A stretch of 35,398 bases of DNA from a virus. The stretch covers positions 1 to 35,398 of the IMG/VR virus record IMGVR_UViG_3300035162_000828; one strand, given 5' to 3'. Below are positions 23,239 to 33,036 of the stretch, one piece after another. Position 1 is the stretch's first letter, and each line of letters starts with the position of its first letter. The notes under the pieces were generated by a model, which was not told the origin of the DNA, did not search any database, and saw only the letters and a program-made list of their open reading frames with translations. Position numbers and translations under genes: made by a program.

Positions 23239-24734
23239 AAGTAGACGACTACGAGCAAAAGTACGCAGCACAACAAGCTTTAAAGAAGTTAAAAAGTAAT
23301 GTTGGTCTGTTTGGTGTCACAATGTTTCCAACTGCCATTAATAAATCAGTACCCCCATTCCATCACGAGATATATAGGAATCTGGCAGATGAGTCTAAGA
23401 AGCGTGTACTAATTGCCGCACCGAGAGGTACGGCGAAAAGTACAGTGACCTCCTTAATTCTACCCCTTCATAGAATAGCTTTTAAGCCATCTGCCAGTGA
23501 CTTATTTATTGTCATTGTATCAGAATCGCAATCACAAAGCATAAACTTTTTATCAAGGATTAAGTATCACTTAATTCATTCACAAAACTTTAAGGAGATG
23601 TTTGGAAATTATGGACCAGAAACAGCCAAAAGGTGGACGAATAATGACATTGTTCTTAGTAATGGTGCACGGATTGTTGCTGTGGGAACTGGACAGCGTG
23701 TACGGGGATTTATCGAGGGTGACACTCGTCCTAATCTCATCGTCGTTGATGACTATGAGTCGGAGCTTAACGCCGCTACTGCTGAAGCTAGAGCAAAAAA
23801 TAGGAAATGGATAACAGAGGCTGTAATACCTTCTCTCTCAGACGAAGGAAGAATCGTTATGATTGGCACTGTTATATCAGAAGATTGTTTCTTATATTGG
23901 GCTAAAGAATCTCCAGTATGGAAAGTTCTATGGTATTCAATATATGATGACGATGGAAAAAGTATTTGGGAAGAAAGGTTCCCAGAGAAACGAATACAGG
24001 ATATAAAGACAGAATTTGAATCGGTTGGAAACCTAAACGGTTTTTACCAAGAGTATATGAATGAGGCACAGAGTCCTGACGATGCACCGTTTAAACCGCA
24101 ATATATTAAACTACATCACTACACCTTTAAATACTTGGATGGAGACAGCGTTCTCATTGGTAAGTCGGGTGGCAAAAACATTAAAAAACCAGTTAACGTC
24201 TATTGTGGCATCGACCCTGCTTCTAGTTTATCTAGGAGGGCTGACTTTTTTGTTATTGCTACTGTCGCACTTGATGCTGATGGTAATATTTATATACTGG
24301 ATATTCTCAGAGATAAGGTTGACCCTGCGTACCAACCTGAGAAAATTATTGAAATATATAAAAAGTTTCGTCCTAAAAGAATGACTATTGAAACTGTGGG
24401 CTATCAAGAGGCACTCCGGGCTAACGTGAGAAAAATGATGCTTGAACAGAACCTGTATATACCGGGACTAGAAAAAGGCATAAAACCAAGACAAAGAAAA
24501 TCCGAGCGATTGTTGTCCTTGGTAGCCCCACTAGCTAAAGGAGAGTTTTTCTTTAGACCAGAAGACTTACACGCACAACAAGAATTTCTATCTTACCCTA
24601 GGGGTAAGCACGATGATATACTAGATGCAATATACTATGCACTTGATAAGGCGAAGCCTTCAAGGCAGAAACAATATATAAATCCAGAAGATAGAAAAAG
24701 TAAGTCGAAAGTCCTTGACTGGATGACATTATAA
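23217..24734 (+). CDS. terL: Large terminase subunit
   Basis: 505 residues. ATPase: Walker A A68-P-R-G-T-A-K74-S-T and Walker B L-I-V-V-D178-D-Y-E181. Nuclease: G-I-D333-P-A-S, E392 in T-I-E-T, and H-D-D-I-L-D470 near the end, as in the RNase H-like domain that cuts concatemers. It pumps DNA into the prohead through the portal encoded next. The length and both domains are complete. The start overlaps the small membrane gene. Confidence 0.95.
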   Translation: MDIKEAVKVDDYEQKYAAQQALKKLKSNVGLFGVTMFPTAINKSVPPFHHEIYRNLADESKKRVLIAAPRGTAKSTVTSLILPLHRIAFKPSASDLFIVIVSESQSQSINFLSRIKYHLIHSQNFKEMFGNYGPETAKRWTNNDIVLSNGARIVAVGTGQRVRGFIEGDTRPNLIVVDDYESELNAATAEARAKNRKWITEAVIPSLSDEGRIVMIGTVISEDCFLYWAKESPVWKVLWYSIYDDDGKSIWEERFPEKRIQDIKTEFESVGNLNGFYQEYMNEAQSPDDAPFKPQYIKLHHYTFKYLDGDSVLIGKSGGKNIKKPVNVYCGIDPASSLSRRADFFVIATVALDADGNIYILDILRDKVDPAYQPEKIIEIYKKFRPKRMTIETVGYQEALRANVRKMMLEQNLYIPGLEKGIKPRQRKSERLLSLVAPLAKGEFFFRPEDLHAQQEFLSYPRGKHDDILDAIYYALDKAKPSRQKQYINPEDRKSKSKVLDWMTL

Positions 24735-24752
24735 TAGGTAAGTTTATACGGG

Positions 24753-26933
24753 ATGGCTTACAGTAACAAAGATTCAGAGAAATCTAACGAGGAACTTGTA
24801 AACGAAACGCACGACATTTTTAAGACTTACTCTAGTAAGCGAGAAACGTGGGCGAATCAGGCACAAGAAGATGCCGAGTTTAGATTAGGTAGACAATGGT
24901 CTGCTGAACAAACACGTGTTTTACTCGAGAGGGGTCAAGCACCTTTAGTTGTTAACCGTATTCATCCAGCAGTCGAAGCCGCTAAGGCTCTACTCACTTC
25001 AGGAAAACCACAATTCAGAGTTTCACCAAGAGAAGATTCCGACAACAAAGTTGCTCAAGTCTTTAACGGTTTACTAGAATATATGTGGTACATATCTGAC
25101 GGGACTCAAGCACTCCGAAACGTGATAGACGATTATTATACTATGGGTATGGGAGCTATGTGTGTATATATTGACCCCTTGAAAGATTATGGACGAGGAG
25201 AAGTCTGTGTACACGACATTGACCCTTTAGATGTTTATATTGACCCTAACTCCCGACATAGAATGGGAGATGATGCTGAAAACATAGTTATTAGTAGATT
25301 GTTCACAAAGGAACAAGCAACGACTATGTATCCTATTTATGAAGAGGCTATTAAGAATGCCTCTACAGATTTGTATACAGATAGACCAGTAACGGAAAGA
25401 GTCGATGATAAAGGAATTATATTTCCAGAAGACACCGCTACTAAGACGCACGTTGGTTTTGGGGTTAACAATGAGTATATAAGAGGATACGAAAGATACA
25501 CTAAAGTTTGGGTTAAGCGTTATCACGTAAAGAATAACATTAACAAAAGCGAAGAAACCTTTGATGAAGAAGGATATACAGAGTTTACTCAAAGAATAGC
25601 TGTAAAAATAAATGGTCAAGTTATTCTTGACGAAGAAAAAGCAGGGCAAATTGTTAGTAAGCTTACTGAGGAGTTTGAACAGCAACGCCAACAAGCTGAG
25701 ATGCAAGGAGTCGATGGACCTGAATTACCAGAAATAGAACAGGTCCCGTATTCACAATTAATTCAAGAAGGTTTGATGGAGAGCGTGTCCGTACCAATGC
25801 AACGCATAAAGATGTGCGTTATAATGGGGGACAAGTATTTGTATTCTAGAGTCTTACCTATTGAACATTATCCCATCGTTCTATTTATGAATATTCATAA
25901 CAGGACACCCTACCCAGTAAGCGATGTTCGAATGGTTAAAGATTTGCAAGAATACATAAATAAGACACGCTCTCTTATCATTGCACACGCAACAACAAGT
26001 ACTAACACAAAGATTTTAATACCAGCAGGTTCTGTAGATATGAATGATTTTGAGCAAAGATGGGCACAGCCCGGAGTTGCTATAGAAGTGGATATGGACC
26101 AAGGGGCTCCTCAGCCTATTCAGCCAACACCACTTCCAAGTACATTGTACCAAAATGAACAAGTAGCCAAAACAGACATAGACCATCAACTAGGTTTATA
26201 CGAATTAATGCAAGGGAACGCCGAAGCCGCTCCACACACATACAAAGCTACAATATCACTTGATGAGTTCGGACAGAGAAAGATTAAATCTAAGCTTCAA
26301 GATATTGAGATGGCTTTAGCCAGAGTTGCTAAAGTAGCAATACCTATAATGCAACAACTTTATAGAGCAGAAAAGATTGTTAGGTTAGTACAGCCTAATA
26401 ACTCTCTAACGGAAATAGCTATTAATAAGAAGATGTATGACGATAAGAGTGGTGAAGTAAGCGTTATTAACGATATCTCCAGAGGGGCTTTTGATGTTAT
26501 TGTTGTAACAGGGTCAACTCTACCTACAAATAGGTATGCACAACTTGAGATGTATATGGACGCTTATGAAAAAGGAATTATTGACAAGACTGAAGTATTG
26601 AAAAAGACAGAAGTATTTGACCAAGAAGGTGTCTTAGAAAGAACTGACCAAGTTGGACAAATGCAGGGTCAATTAAAACAACAAGAAGAAAAGATTAAAG
26701 AATTGAAAGGTGACTTACAAACAAGAGAACGTGAAAACTATCACTTGAAACAAGCCGCTGAACTAGAAAAATTCAAAGGGAAACTCGATGGTATCTCAAC
26801 CCAAGGCAAAGCCTCTGGAAAGATATTTGAAAGCCGATTGGATGATGTACTTGGACAGGCTAAACAAGGTATGCGTGAAGCAAACAAGGAAGCCAAAAAA
26901 CAACCTATACCCGGTACCAAGTTTTCCGGCTAG
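24753..26933 (+). CDS. Portal protein, P22-like
   Basis: 726 residues, within the usual size of P22-type portals. The N-terminus contains F-R-L-G-R-Q-W-S and Q-A-P-L-V-V-N-R, typical of this family. The middle has D-P-L-D-V-Y-I-D-P-N-S. The C-terminal ~120 residues are a long charged coiled coil (Q-Q-E-E-K-I-K-E-L-K-G-D-L), the probable barrel or tail-side extension. It lies 18 bases after the terminase and forms the dodecameric DNA entry ring. Confidence 0.9.
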   Translation: MAYSNKDSEKSNEELVNETHDIFKTYSSKRETWANQAQEDAEFRLGRQWSAEQTRVLLERGQAPLVVNRIHPAVEAAKALLTSGKPQFRVSPREDSDNKVAQVFNGLLEYMWYISDGTQALRNVIDDYYTMGMGAMCVYIDPLKDYGRGEVCVHDIDPLDVYIDPNSRHRMGDDAENIVISRLFTKEQATTMYPIYEEAIKNASTDLYTDRPVTERVDDKGIIFPEDTATKTHVGFGVNNEYIRGYERYTKVWVKRYHVKNNINKSEETFDEEGYTEFTQRIAVKINGQVILDEEKAGQIVSKLTEEFEQQRQQAEMQGVDGPELPEIEQVPYSQLIQEGLMESVSVPMQRIKMCVIMGDKYLYSRVLPIEHYPIVLFMNIHNRTPYPVSDVRMVKDLQEYINKTRSLIIAHATTSTNTKILIPAGSVDMNDFEQRWAQPGVAIEVDMDQGAPQPIQPTPLPSTLYQNEQVAKTDIDHQLGLYELMQGNAEAAPHTYKATISLDEFGQRKIKSKLQDIEMALARVAKVAIPIMQQLYRAEKIVRLVQPNNSLTEIAINKKMYDDKSGEVSVINDISRGAFDVIVVTGSTLPTNRYAQLEMYMDAYEKGIIDKTEVLKKTEVFDQEGVLERTDQVGQMQGQLKQQEEKIKELKGDLQTRERENYHLKQAAELEKFKGKLDGISTQGKASGKIFESRLDDVLGQAKQGMREANKEAKKQPIPGTKFSG

Positions 26934-26954
26934 GGCAAAGTAAAGGAACTGAGA

Positions 26955-27899
26955 ATGATAGAACAGGAAGTTACCCCAGATATGGAAATAAAGGGCACTA
27001 CTGAGTCACAACCAGTTAGTGAGGATACAAATCCTCTTGAAGGTTTTTTTAGAGCCAATGGACTTGATGCAGAAGAAGCTCCGATAGACCCATTCGATAC
27101 GAATGAGATAACACCGGATGTACCTCAGACTCAACAAGGGCAGGAAACTCAAAAAGAAACTCAAGATAACGATGAAAAGCGTTATCAGTATTGGCAAAGT
27201 GAGGCAGATAAAGCGAGGAATCAAAATGCACAGATGGCACAACGCCTACAAGCATTGGAACTCCAAAGCCAGTCACCTCAGCCTACAGTAGAAAGTGCAC
27301 CAGAAGAACCGGATAGAAGTTTTCCGCCACCACCGCCAAAGCCGGCTAAGCCTAGAGCTTATAATAGAGCTGAAGCGATGGAAGACAGTACTTCTGAATC
27401 TGCTAAGTACCTCGATGAAGTTGACGATTGGAGAGACGAGATGGATGATTATAACAGATTACATTCTGAGTATAATCTAGCTCTTGTTGAAGAGGAAAAA
27501 GCTAAGATGCAGGAAGAGAGAGATAACGTGATGAGACAACAAGCAGAAGCTCAGAGCAGACAGCAACAAATGTCACAAATGGCTGGACATTTAAGAAGTA
27601 GTTATCAAGCTAGTGATGAGGAGATAGGTCAGTTCGTAGAGATTATGGACAAACCTGAATCTGTTACTATTGATAACTTGTTTAAATTGTTTAGAATGCA
27701 GTCTGGAAATCAGGCGGCAGGTGGTCCTATAACAGAGACTAACCCAAATGAGTCGTTTGAGCAAATGCAACGAGCTCAGCAAGTTCCCACTAGTATGGGA
27801 GTTATGCCATCTCAAGGTAATGTTCAAGGTAGTACGGAAGATAATATGATGGATTCGATGGTGACCGCTTACAAAAAGCAGAACCCTTGGGGTTCGTAA
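26955..27899 (+). CDS. Scaffolding protein
   Basis: 314 residues, acidic, Gln- and Pro-rich, with a central coiled coil (E-E-E-K-A-K-M-Q-E-E-R-D-N-V-M-R-Q-Q) and a proline run near residue 120. It lies between portal and capsid, the standard place for the scaffold. AAGGA precedes the ATG. No protease domain is seen. Confidence 0.85.
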   Translation: MIEQEVTPDMEIKGTTESQPVSEDTNPLEGFFRANGLDAEEAPIDPFDTNEITPDVPQTQQGQETQKETQDNDEKRYQYWQSEADKARNQNAQMAQRLQALELQSQSPQPTVESAPEEPDRSFPPPPPKPAKPRAYNRAEAMEDSTSESAKYLDEVDDWRDEMDDYNRLHSEYNLALVEEEKAKMQEERDNVMRQQAEAQSRQQQMSQMAGHLRSSYQASDEEIGQFVEIMDKPESVTIDNLFKLFRMQSGNQAAGGPITETNPNESFEQMQRAQQVPTSMGVMPSQGNVQGSTEDNMMDSMVTAYKKQNPWGS

Positions 27900-27922
27900 A
27901 CAATAACAAACAGGAGTAGACT

Positions 27923-29242
27923 ATGGCAAATGTATTTAGTCATAAAACAGGTGTAGCTCCGGGTGGCGTATCAATAGATGATAACCGCCGGATTTATAAC
28001 TTTGGCGAGAGAGTCGCAGAGTTAGCACCACAGCAGTCTCCGTTTTTTGTTTATCTTAGCAAAATGGCTAAAGAAGCTACTGATGACCCAGTATTCAAGT
28101 TCCTTGAACAGCGTCATCAATGGCAACGTAGAGATTTTGTTTTAAAAACAGCTATAACTACTAACATTGCAAAAGGCAATGATAGTGCAGAGTTAAAGCT
28201 CGTTTGTGGATATGACAAATTCGGAGTAGAAACAGCCGCAACTGCGGCACCTCAATTTCTTGTCCTCAATCAAGTATTAAGGATTGGCGGTAAGGCATTT
28301 AAGGTAAAGTCAATAGTAAATGTAGGTACAGGACTAAACGCAACTTATGCGGCTGGTACAGTAGGGACTTACACTTCAGTAACGTTGACTGCATTAGAAG
28401 CATCAGGTACTATCGCCGCTGACAAACTAGGTCAGATAATTGGTAGTGCATATGGTGAAGCAACGGTTGACCCAGATGGGTGGAAAGACGAGCTATACAC
28501 AAGAGAAGGATATTGTCAGATTTTTAAAACTGGCATTCAACTTTTCTCGGGTACAGCTTTAGCCACTCGTTATAGAGGTCGTCCAGACGAATATCGCAGA
28601 GTATGGTCCAGTAAGTTAATGGAACATAAGATGGACATTGAACACGCTATGTTGTTTGGTGTTGGTGCAGCTGATGAATCAGCATCACCGTCTGGTCCTA
28701 TTCGTTACTCACACGGAATTGTGCCTTATACTTTGGCTAATGGAAAGAACTACGCTTTCTCTTATGCTAATAGTACTTATGACACATTCATCGATTCAAT
28801 GAAGGACTTCTTTGCTCCAGAGACTGGAAACAGTGGAGACAAGTTGGTTCTTTGTTCTCGTACAATCTTGGCTTGGTTACAGAAGCTAGGTGCAGATGGA
28901 TTCTTGAATAACACTGTTACTTCTAGCTCTTACAAGTTAGATGTTCAGAATATTCAGGGTGCATTTGGACATCAGGTAACAAAAGTAAATACCATTTTTG
29001 GTAACTTACATTTTGTTGCTGAGCCTCTGTTTAGAAACCAAGACGATAATATTGCAATAGCTATTGATATGGCTAATGTAAAGTATCGTCCATTAGCTGG
29101 TAATGGTATCTCAAGAGATACTCACATTATCACTAATGTACAGGATAACAATATGGACGGAAGGAAAGACATCGTAATGACCGAAGCAGGTCTAGAGATA
29201 TCTCTTCCAGAGACTCACGCTTTAATGACTTTTGGAGCGTAA
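27923..29242 (+). CDS. Major capsid protein, SU10-like
   Basis: 439 residues with AGGAG before the ATG. The segments H-A-M-L-F-G-V-G, V-L-C-S-R-T-I-L-A-W-L and the C-terminal R-K-D-I-V-M-T-E-A-G-L-E-I-S-L-P-E-T-H match HK97-fold capsid proteins of the SU10 group. Residues ~90-165 look like an inserted beta-rich region (I-G-G-K-A-F-K-V). It is followed directly by a strong hairpin, expected for an abundant protein. Confidence 0.85.
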   Translation: MANVFSHKTGVAPGGVSIDDNRRIYNFGERVAELAPQQSPFFVYLSKMAKEATDDPVFKFLEQRHQWQRRDFVLKTAITTNIAKGNDSAELKLVCGYDKFGVETAATAAPQFLVLNQVLRIGGKAFKVKSIVNVGTGLNATYAAGTVGTYTSVTLTALEASGTIAADKLGQIIGSAYGEATVDPDGWKDELYTREGYCQIFKTGIQLFSGTALATRYRGRPDEYRRVWSSKLMEHKMDIEHAMLFGVGAADESASPSGPIRYSHGIVPYTLANGKNYAFSYANSTYDTFIDSMKDFFAPETGNSGDKLVLCSRTILAWLQKLGADGFLNNTVTSSSYKLDVQNIQGAFGHQVTKVNTIFGNLHFVAEPLFRNQDDNIAIAIDMANVKYRPLAGNGISRDTHIITNVQDNNMDGRKDIVMTEAGLEISLPETHALMTFGA

Positions 29243-29250
29243 GTAAGTTA

Positions 29251-29281
29251 AATAATGGGGGGTTTTCGGACCCCCCTTATT
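29251..29281 (+). terminator. Hairpin terminator after the capsid gene
   Basis: Six G (29257-29262) pair with six C (29271-29276), extended by AATAA/TTATT with one bulged T. The loop is 8 bases. It lies 9 bases after the capsid stop. The U tract is short, so some readthrough to the adaptor genes is likely. Confidence 0.8.
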
Positions 29282-29292
29282 GAAAGGATAAT

Positions 29293-30348
29293 ATGTCACT
29301 AAGCACCAGAATAGCAAACTACACAAATAGCGTATCAGGCGAGAACATTACAGATGCTCTTCAAAAAGCAGTTGACTACACAGTTGCTATAATAGGTCAA
29401 GTTAACCCGGGTTTACTGCCTTCTCTTTCTGAAGTGGTTACTGTTACTGATAATACTTTGTCAACTGGTTATGATTATTACGCAGGCAATAAAGCAATTT
29501 ATGTTTTAAAAGTCGAAAGAAGTGATGGTGTTTCTACTTATAAAGTTTGTAACCCAGTACCAGATACGCAAGCAAGAGATGCTTTTGACACAGCAAGTAT
29601 TTATTACGCTTTAGCCGATAACCCTGTTTATTGGATAACTGAAAACAATAAGTTATTTATGGCACCATTAGCTACTGTTGGAACAAACAGAGGTTTTAAA
29701 GTAACTATCGTTACAGACCACACAGGAAGAATAATAAGTGATGTCAATGAAACAGTTGGACAGATACCTAATAATTTTATAGAATTAATAGTACTACACG
29801 CATCTGAGTGTGTACTAATGGAAAGGCTTTCAGACTTTAGAGCAAAGCTACCTACAGATTTAGACGCTGATACAACAGCGTTTGACCAAATAGCTGATAT
29901 TGATTTAACTATTACAGATACTTTCCCTGCGGCAGAATATCAAGATGCTTTAGATAAAGCACAAAACCTTATTGATGGAACAGCGATGGGTGGAGATACA
30001 GAGCCTGAAAGTGCTCAATATTGGTTAGCTGATGAAGACGAAGATATGGTTTCTTCTACGCTAAACGTTGCAGGACAAGAATTAAGTAGAGCTCAAGCAA
30101 TACTAGGTGAGTTTAATACTACAATAAATGCTAATGTAAGTATAAAGAGTCAAGAGTTGCGAGAGTTTCAAGCCAACCTACAGAAGAAAATGGGATTATT
30201 CGATAAGATTATTCAAAAATTAACAGTAGATTATCAATGGACTCAAGGACAATTACAACTGGTAGGAAGTAAAAAACAAGAATTTATCCAGACTAGTATT
30301 GGAGGCGTTGGCATAAAAGACAACCCTAGTGAGAGCAAAGCTATATGA
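29293..30348 (+). CDS. Neck/adaptor-region virion protein, unknown
   Basis: 351 residues. The N-terminal ~220 residues contain mixed strands and helices, with V-T-V-T-D-N-T-L and I-P-N-N-F-I-E-L-I-V-L-H-A-S-E-C-V. The C-terminal ~100 residues are a coiled coil (E-L-R-E-F-Q-A-N-L-Q-K-K). GAAAGGA precedes the ATG. Its place just after the capsid suggests a connector or stopper component; the family is not certain. Confidence 0.6.
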   Translation: MSLSTRIANYTNSVSGENITDALQKAVDYTVAIIGQVNPGLLPSLSEVVTVTDNTLSTGYDYYAGNKAIYVLKVERSDGVSTYKVCNPVPDTQARDAFDTASIYYALADNPVYWITENNKLFMAPLATVGTNRGFKVTIVTDHTGRIISDVNETVGQIPNNFIELIVLHASECVLMERLSDFRAKLPTDLDADTTAFDQIADIDLTITDTFPAAEYQDALDKAQNLIDGTAMGGDTEPESAQYWLADEDEDMVSSTLNVAGQELSRAQAILGEFNTTINANVSIKSQELREFQANLQKKMGLFDKIIQKLTVDYQWTQGQLQLVGSKKQEFIQTSIGGVGIKDNPSESKAI

Positions 30349-30608
30349 AACTAAAAGAAATGATAGAAAGAGTACAGCAACATCATCCTAGTATGGGAAC
30401 AGTAGAAATAATTAGATATTTAAATGATGGTATGAACGATATGGGCTTTAGAACAGAACTTATAGAGTCTATAGATACATTTTCTACTGTAGTTGGACAA
30501 AGAGTTTATCCTCTAAAAAAACATATTATAAAAGTTAAAGGTGTGGATTACGATAATAAAACTATAAAGAAGCTTATAGGTAGACCTACTGAAAGGGATA
30601 TAACGTAA
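30345..30608 (+). CDS. Head-tail adaptor, N-terminal part (possibly split gene)
   Basis: 87 residues. The ATG overlaps the previous stop as ATGA. It begins with L-K-E-M-I-E-R-V-Q-Q-H and I-I-R-Y-L-N-D-G-M-N-D-M-G, typical of the helical start of podovirus head-tail adaptors, and ends in I-G-R-P-T-E-R-D-I-T. The stop shares its last base with the next ATG (TAATG). Confidence 0.65.
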   Translation: MKLKEMIERVQQHHPSMGTVEIIRYLNDGMNDMGFRTELIESIDTFSTVVGQRVYPLKKHIIKVKGVDYDNKTIKKLIGRPTERDIT

Positions 30609-31099
30609 TGGAAAGAACAAATTTAAATATTAGTCAGAATTTATGGTGGACAGAAAGAGATTCTGTTCTAATTGCTTACTATGATTCAACTACGGGTAAG
30701 TTTAACTCTCCTACGGTTGTTAAACAAATAAATTTATTATACATACAAAGACCGGACAAGTTTTTAGTTCCGGGAGAATCTCCTGAAAGAGATGGATTTA
30801 CAACTGCAACTACAAGTGCAGTTACTGGTGCTTATCTAGGAACAGAATTAGCAGGAACAGACTTAGCTCCTACAATGCAAACTACACAATACTTAACGCA
30901 AGATTGTGAGATTCCAGAACAATTTCACGAAGCCTTGGTAAATCGTGTTATAGCAAACGGATATGAAAGAAAGGTTGAAACATTGCCTCTCTCAAATCAC
31001 TATATGCAAAAGTATGAAATTGGCATTAGGAAAGCAAAGGCATATGCTTTTAGAGGGAGAGACGGTTCTAAGCAAACAATCCAACCAATGGATTTTTAA
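30608..31099 (+). CDS. Head-tail adaptor, C-terminal part (possibly split gene)
   Basis: 163 residues. The N-terminal W-W-T-E-R-D-S-V-L and C-terminal I-P-E-Q-F-H-E-A-L-V-N-R-V-I-A look like the second half of adaptor proteins whose first half is the preceding ORF. The frame is -1 relative to it and opens only at 30593, so coupled re-initiation is more likely than frameshifting. Confidence 0.65.
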   Translation: MERTNLNISQNLWWTERDSVLIAYYDSTTGKFNSPTVVKQINLLYIQRPDKFLVPGESPERDGFTTATTSAVTGAYLGTELAGTDLAPTMQTTQYLTQDCEIPEQFHEALVNRVIANGYERKVETLPLSNHYMQKYEIGIRKAKAYAFRGRDGSKQTIQPMDF

Positions 31100-31312
31100 A
31101 TGAGTGTAAAATTTAGCGATATAAGTATAGCTTTCAATACAATAGCTTTTCCGTTTAATAACATTCTCCTTGGTTTATTTGTAAAGGGAACACCAACAAT
31201 TAGAGTTATAAGAGCAGTCCCGACTGTGTTTACAAGAACTGCAAAACCAGCTCCACCAGTATTTAGTAAAGTCACTCCAGTGACACCACCGGTCTACACA
31301 AGGGTAATATAA
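31100..31312 (+). CDS. Small Pro/Thr/Val-rich virion-region protein
   Basis: 70 residues starting directly after the previous stop. The N-terminus is hydrophobic (I-A-F-P-F-N-N-I-L-L-G-L-F-V). The C-terminus has repeated P-x-V-F/Y pieces (P-P-V-F-S-K-V-T-P-V-T-P-P-V-Y). The family is unknown; it may be a minor tail or fibre-linked protein. Confidence 0.55.
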   Translation: MSVKFSDISIAFNTIAFPFNNILLGLFVKGTPTIRVIRAVPTVFTRTAKPAPPVFSKVTPVTPPVYTRVI

Positions 31313-31653
31313 TGGCAGGAAGTTTATCAAGTCCTAATCTAGTAAAAGACGTTTACACAAAACTTGTATGGTATAATACAACTGATGGTAAAATGTACAG
31401 AGATAATGGAACATCAGATGTAGAAGTTTTACCAAACTTAGTAACAGGTAATATACTAAAGCATCAAACAGGTAGTACTGTAACATCAGGCGATTTGTTT
31501 CAAATTTTAAATAATAGCACAAAAGTGTTCTCTGTAGATTATCAGGGAGCAGTGCACTTAACCCCAAGAACATCGGCACCATCTGACAATGCGGAAGGCA
31601 CTGTTTACTACAACAGTAGTGAAGATTCATTGATGGTATCAATAGAAGAATAA
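31312..31653 (+). CDS. Short fibre- or tail-associated protein
   Basis: 113 residues. The ATG overlaps the previous stop (TAATG). A beta-rich sequence with L-V-W-Y-N-T-T-D-G-K-M-Y and G-T-V-Y-Y-N-S-S-E-D-S-L resembles the trimer-like repeats of phage fibres. It lies directly before the first long fibre gene. Confidence 0.6.
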   Translation: MAGSLSSPNLVKDVYTKLVWYNTTDGKMYRDNGTSDVEVLPNLVTGNILKHQTGSTVTSGDLFQILNNSTKVFSVDYQGAVHLTPRTSAPSDNAEGTVYYNSSEDSLMVSIEE

Positions 31654-31668
31654 AAGAGAGAGTTTACT

Positions 31669-33036
31669 ATGGCAAAAGTATGGAAAAAACTCCAGCGGTC
31701 AGATGCAGATTACACAGGAAATGTAACTGGTACTGTCGATGGAGAAACAGCGGCAAATATTAAAACAAAAGCAATAGCTGGTGCGGCATCAAAAGTAGTT
31801 ACAGATGCGGCATTTACAAATAACGTACTGAATGTAGCCAATGCAAACGATGCGTTAAAAAATGCAAATACAACAGCAACTGATGTTGGCTTAGGGAATG
31901 TAACTAATAAAAGTGAAGCTCAGTTATTAGCAGGTAATTTAACAGGTACTATCGGTGGTACTGCTATAGCAACAGTCAAATCTGGTGCCGCTTCAGGGGC
32001 AACAGCGAATCAGGATTCAACTTCTACTATTTTAAGTGGAACTTTAACAGGTAACGTAAGTGGAACAGTAGACGGAGTTGCCGTAGGTACAATTAAAGCA
32101 GGAGCGGCTTCTGGTGCAACAGCTAACCAAGATAGTACATCTACTATACTTGGAGGCAATTTAACTGGTCAAGTTGGCGGAACAGCAGTTGCAACGATTA
32201 AATCCGGTGCGGCAAGTGGTGCTACTGCAAACCAAGATTCAACAAGTACTATATTAGGTGGGAATCTAACTGGTTCGGTTAGTGGTACAGCAGTCGCAAC
32301 TATAAAGAGTGGTGCGGCTTCAGGTGCGTTAATAGCTCCAGCTTTTGACACATCTGGTTCTTCTCCAATAATTAAGGTAGCTAACGCTCCATCAACAATG
32401 ATAAACTCGAATACGACAGCTTCGGATGTTGGACTAGGAAATGTAACTAACGCAAGTCAAGCTACTATTCAATCAGCTACTCTTAGTGCGGCTACTAAAG
32501 CTGATGTCGGTTTAAGTGCTGTTGATAATACAGCGGATAGTGCTAAACCAGTATCGACTGCACAAGCAACTTCAATAGCATTGAGAGCACCTAAAGCTAA
32601 TCCTACTTTTACAGGTACAGTAAGTGGAGTTAGTAAAACTCACGTTGGATTAGGCAGTGTCATTGACCAAGCAATTACCGTTGTTGGTGAAAAACTCAAG
32701 TTTGGTGGCGTAGCCCAAACAATTAATGCTGATAAAGTTGGTGGTAAAACAGTAGAACAGACTGAAGCATCAGCCTCTAGTACTGCACAATTAGCAATTA
32801 TTGGTGGTGCACCGGGAGCATTAAACACTCTTGATGAATTAGCCGCCGCTTTAGGTGACGATGCAAATTATGCTACAGCAACTACTAACGCATTAGCAAC
32901 TAAAGGCAAAGCACCAATGATTCTAGTAGCAGAAGATGTTGATGGAGACTCGACTTACACCAATGACCCAGCAAGTGAAGTTGTTGGACAGATTGGAGTG
33001 TTTGGTGGTAATCAATATATAGTGGTAGACATCTAA
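31669..33036 (+). CDS. Tail fibre protein 1
   Basis: 455 residues. The N-terminal anchor M-A-K-V-W-K-K-L-Q-R-S-D is shared with fibre 2. Residues 105-218 hold a tandem repeat (35-39 residues per unit). D-V-G-L-G-N-V-T-N pieces, common in phage fibres, occur at 72 and 252. The C-terminus is Gly/Ala-rich and ends in a small beta-like domain. There is no catalytic motif. Probable host-binding or spacer fibre. Confidence 0.8.
   Translation: MAKVWKKLQRSDADYTGNVTGTVDGETAANIKTKAIAGAASKVVTDAAFTNNVLNVANANDALKNANTTATDVGLGNVTNKSEAQLLAGNLTGTIGGTAIATVKSGAASGATANQDSTSTILSGTLTGNVSGTVDGVAVGTIKAGAASGATANQDSTSTILGGNLTGQVGGTAVATIKSGAASGATANQDSTSTILGGNLTGSVSGTAVATIKSGAASGALIAPAFDTSGSSPIIKVANAPSTMINSNTTASDVGLGNVTNASQATIQSATLSAATKADVGLSAVDNTADSAKPVSTAQATSIALRAPKANPTFTGTVSGVSKTHVGLGSVIDQAITVVGEKLKFGGVAQTINADKVGGKTVEQTEASASSTAQLAIIGGAPGALNTLDELAAALGDDANYATATTNALATKGKAPMILVAEDVDGDSTYTNDPASEVVGQIGVFGGNQYIVVDI
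31981..32326 (+). repeat. Tandem repeat in fibre 1
   Basis: Three full units and the start of a fourth, at protein positions 105, 144, 179 and 214. Each starts G-A-A-S-G-A and, in the full units, contains N-Q-D-S-T-S-T-I-L...L-T-G. Codons differ between units, so the repeat is old or under protein-level selection, not a recent expansion. A related unit occurs once near the N-terminus of fibre 2. Confidence 0.8.

Noticed and set aside
30590-30610. Programmed -1 frameshift joining the adaptor halves
   Set aside because: The local AAAGGGA is not in the required codon register and no stimulatory structure is evident; TAATG re-initiation is simpler.
31981-32326. CRISPR-like repeat array
   Set aside because: The repeats are coding, differ in codons and have no spacers; they are protein repeats of a fibre.
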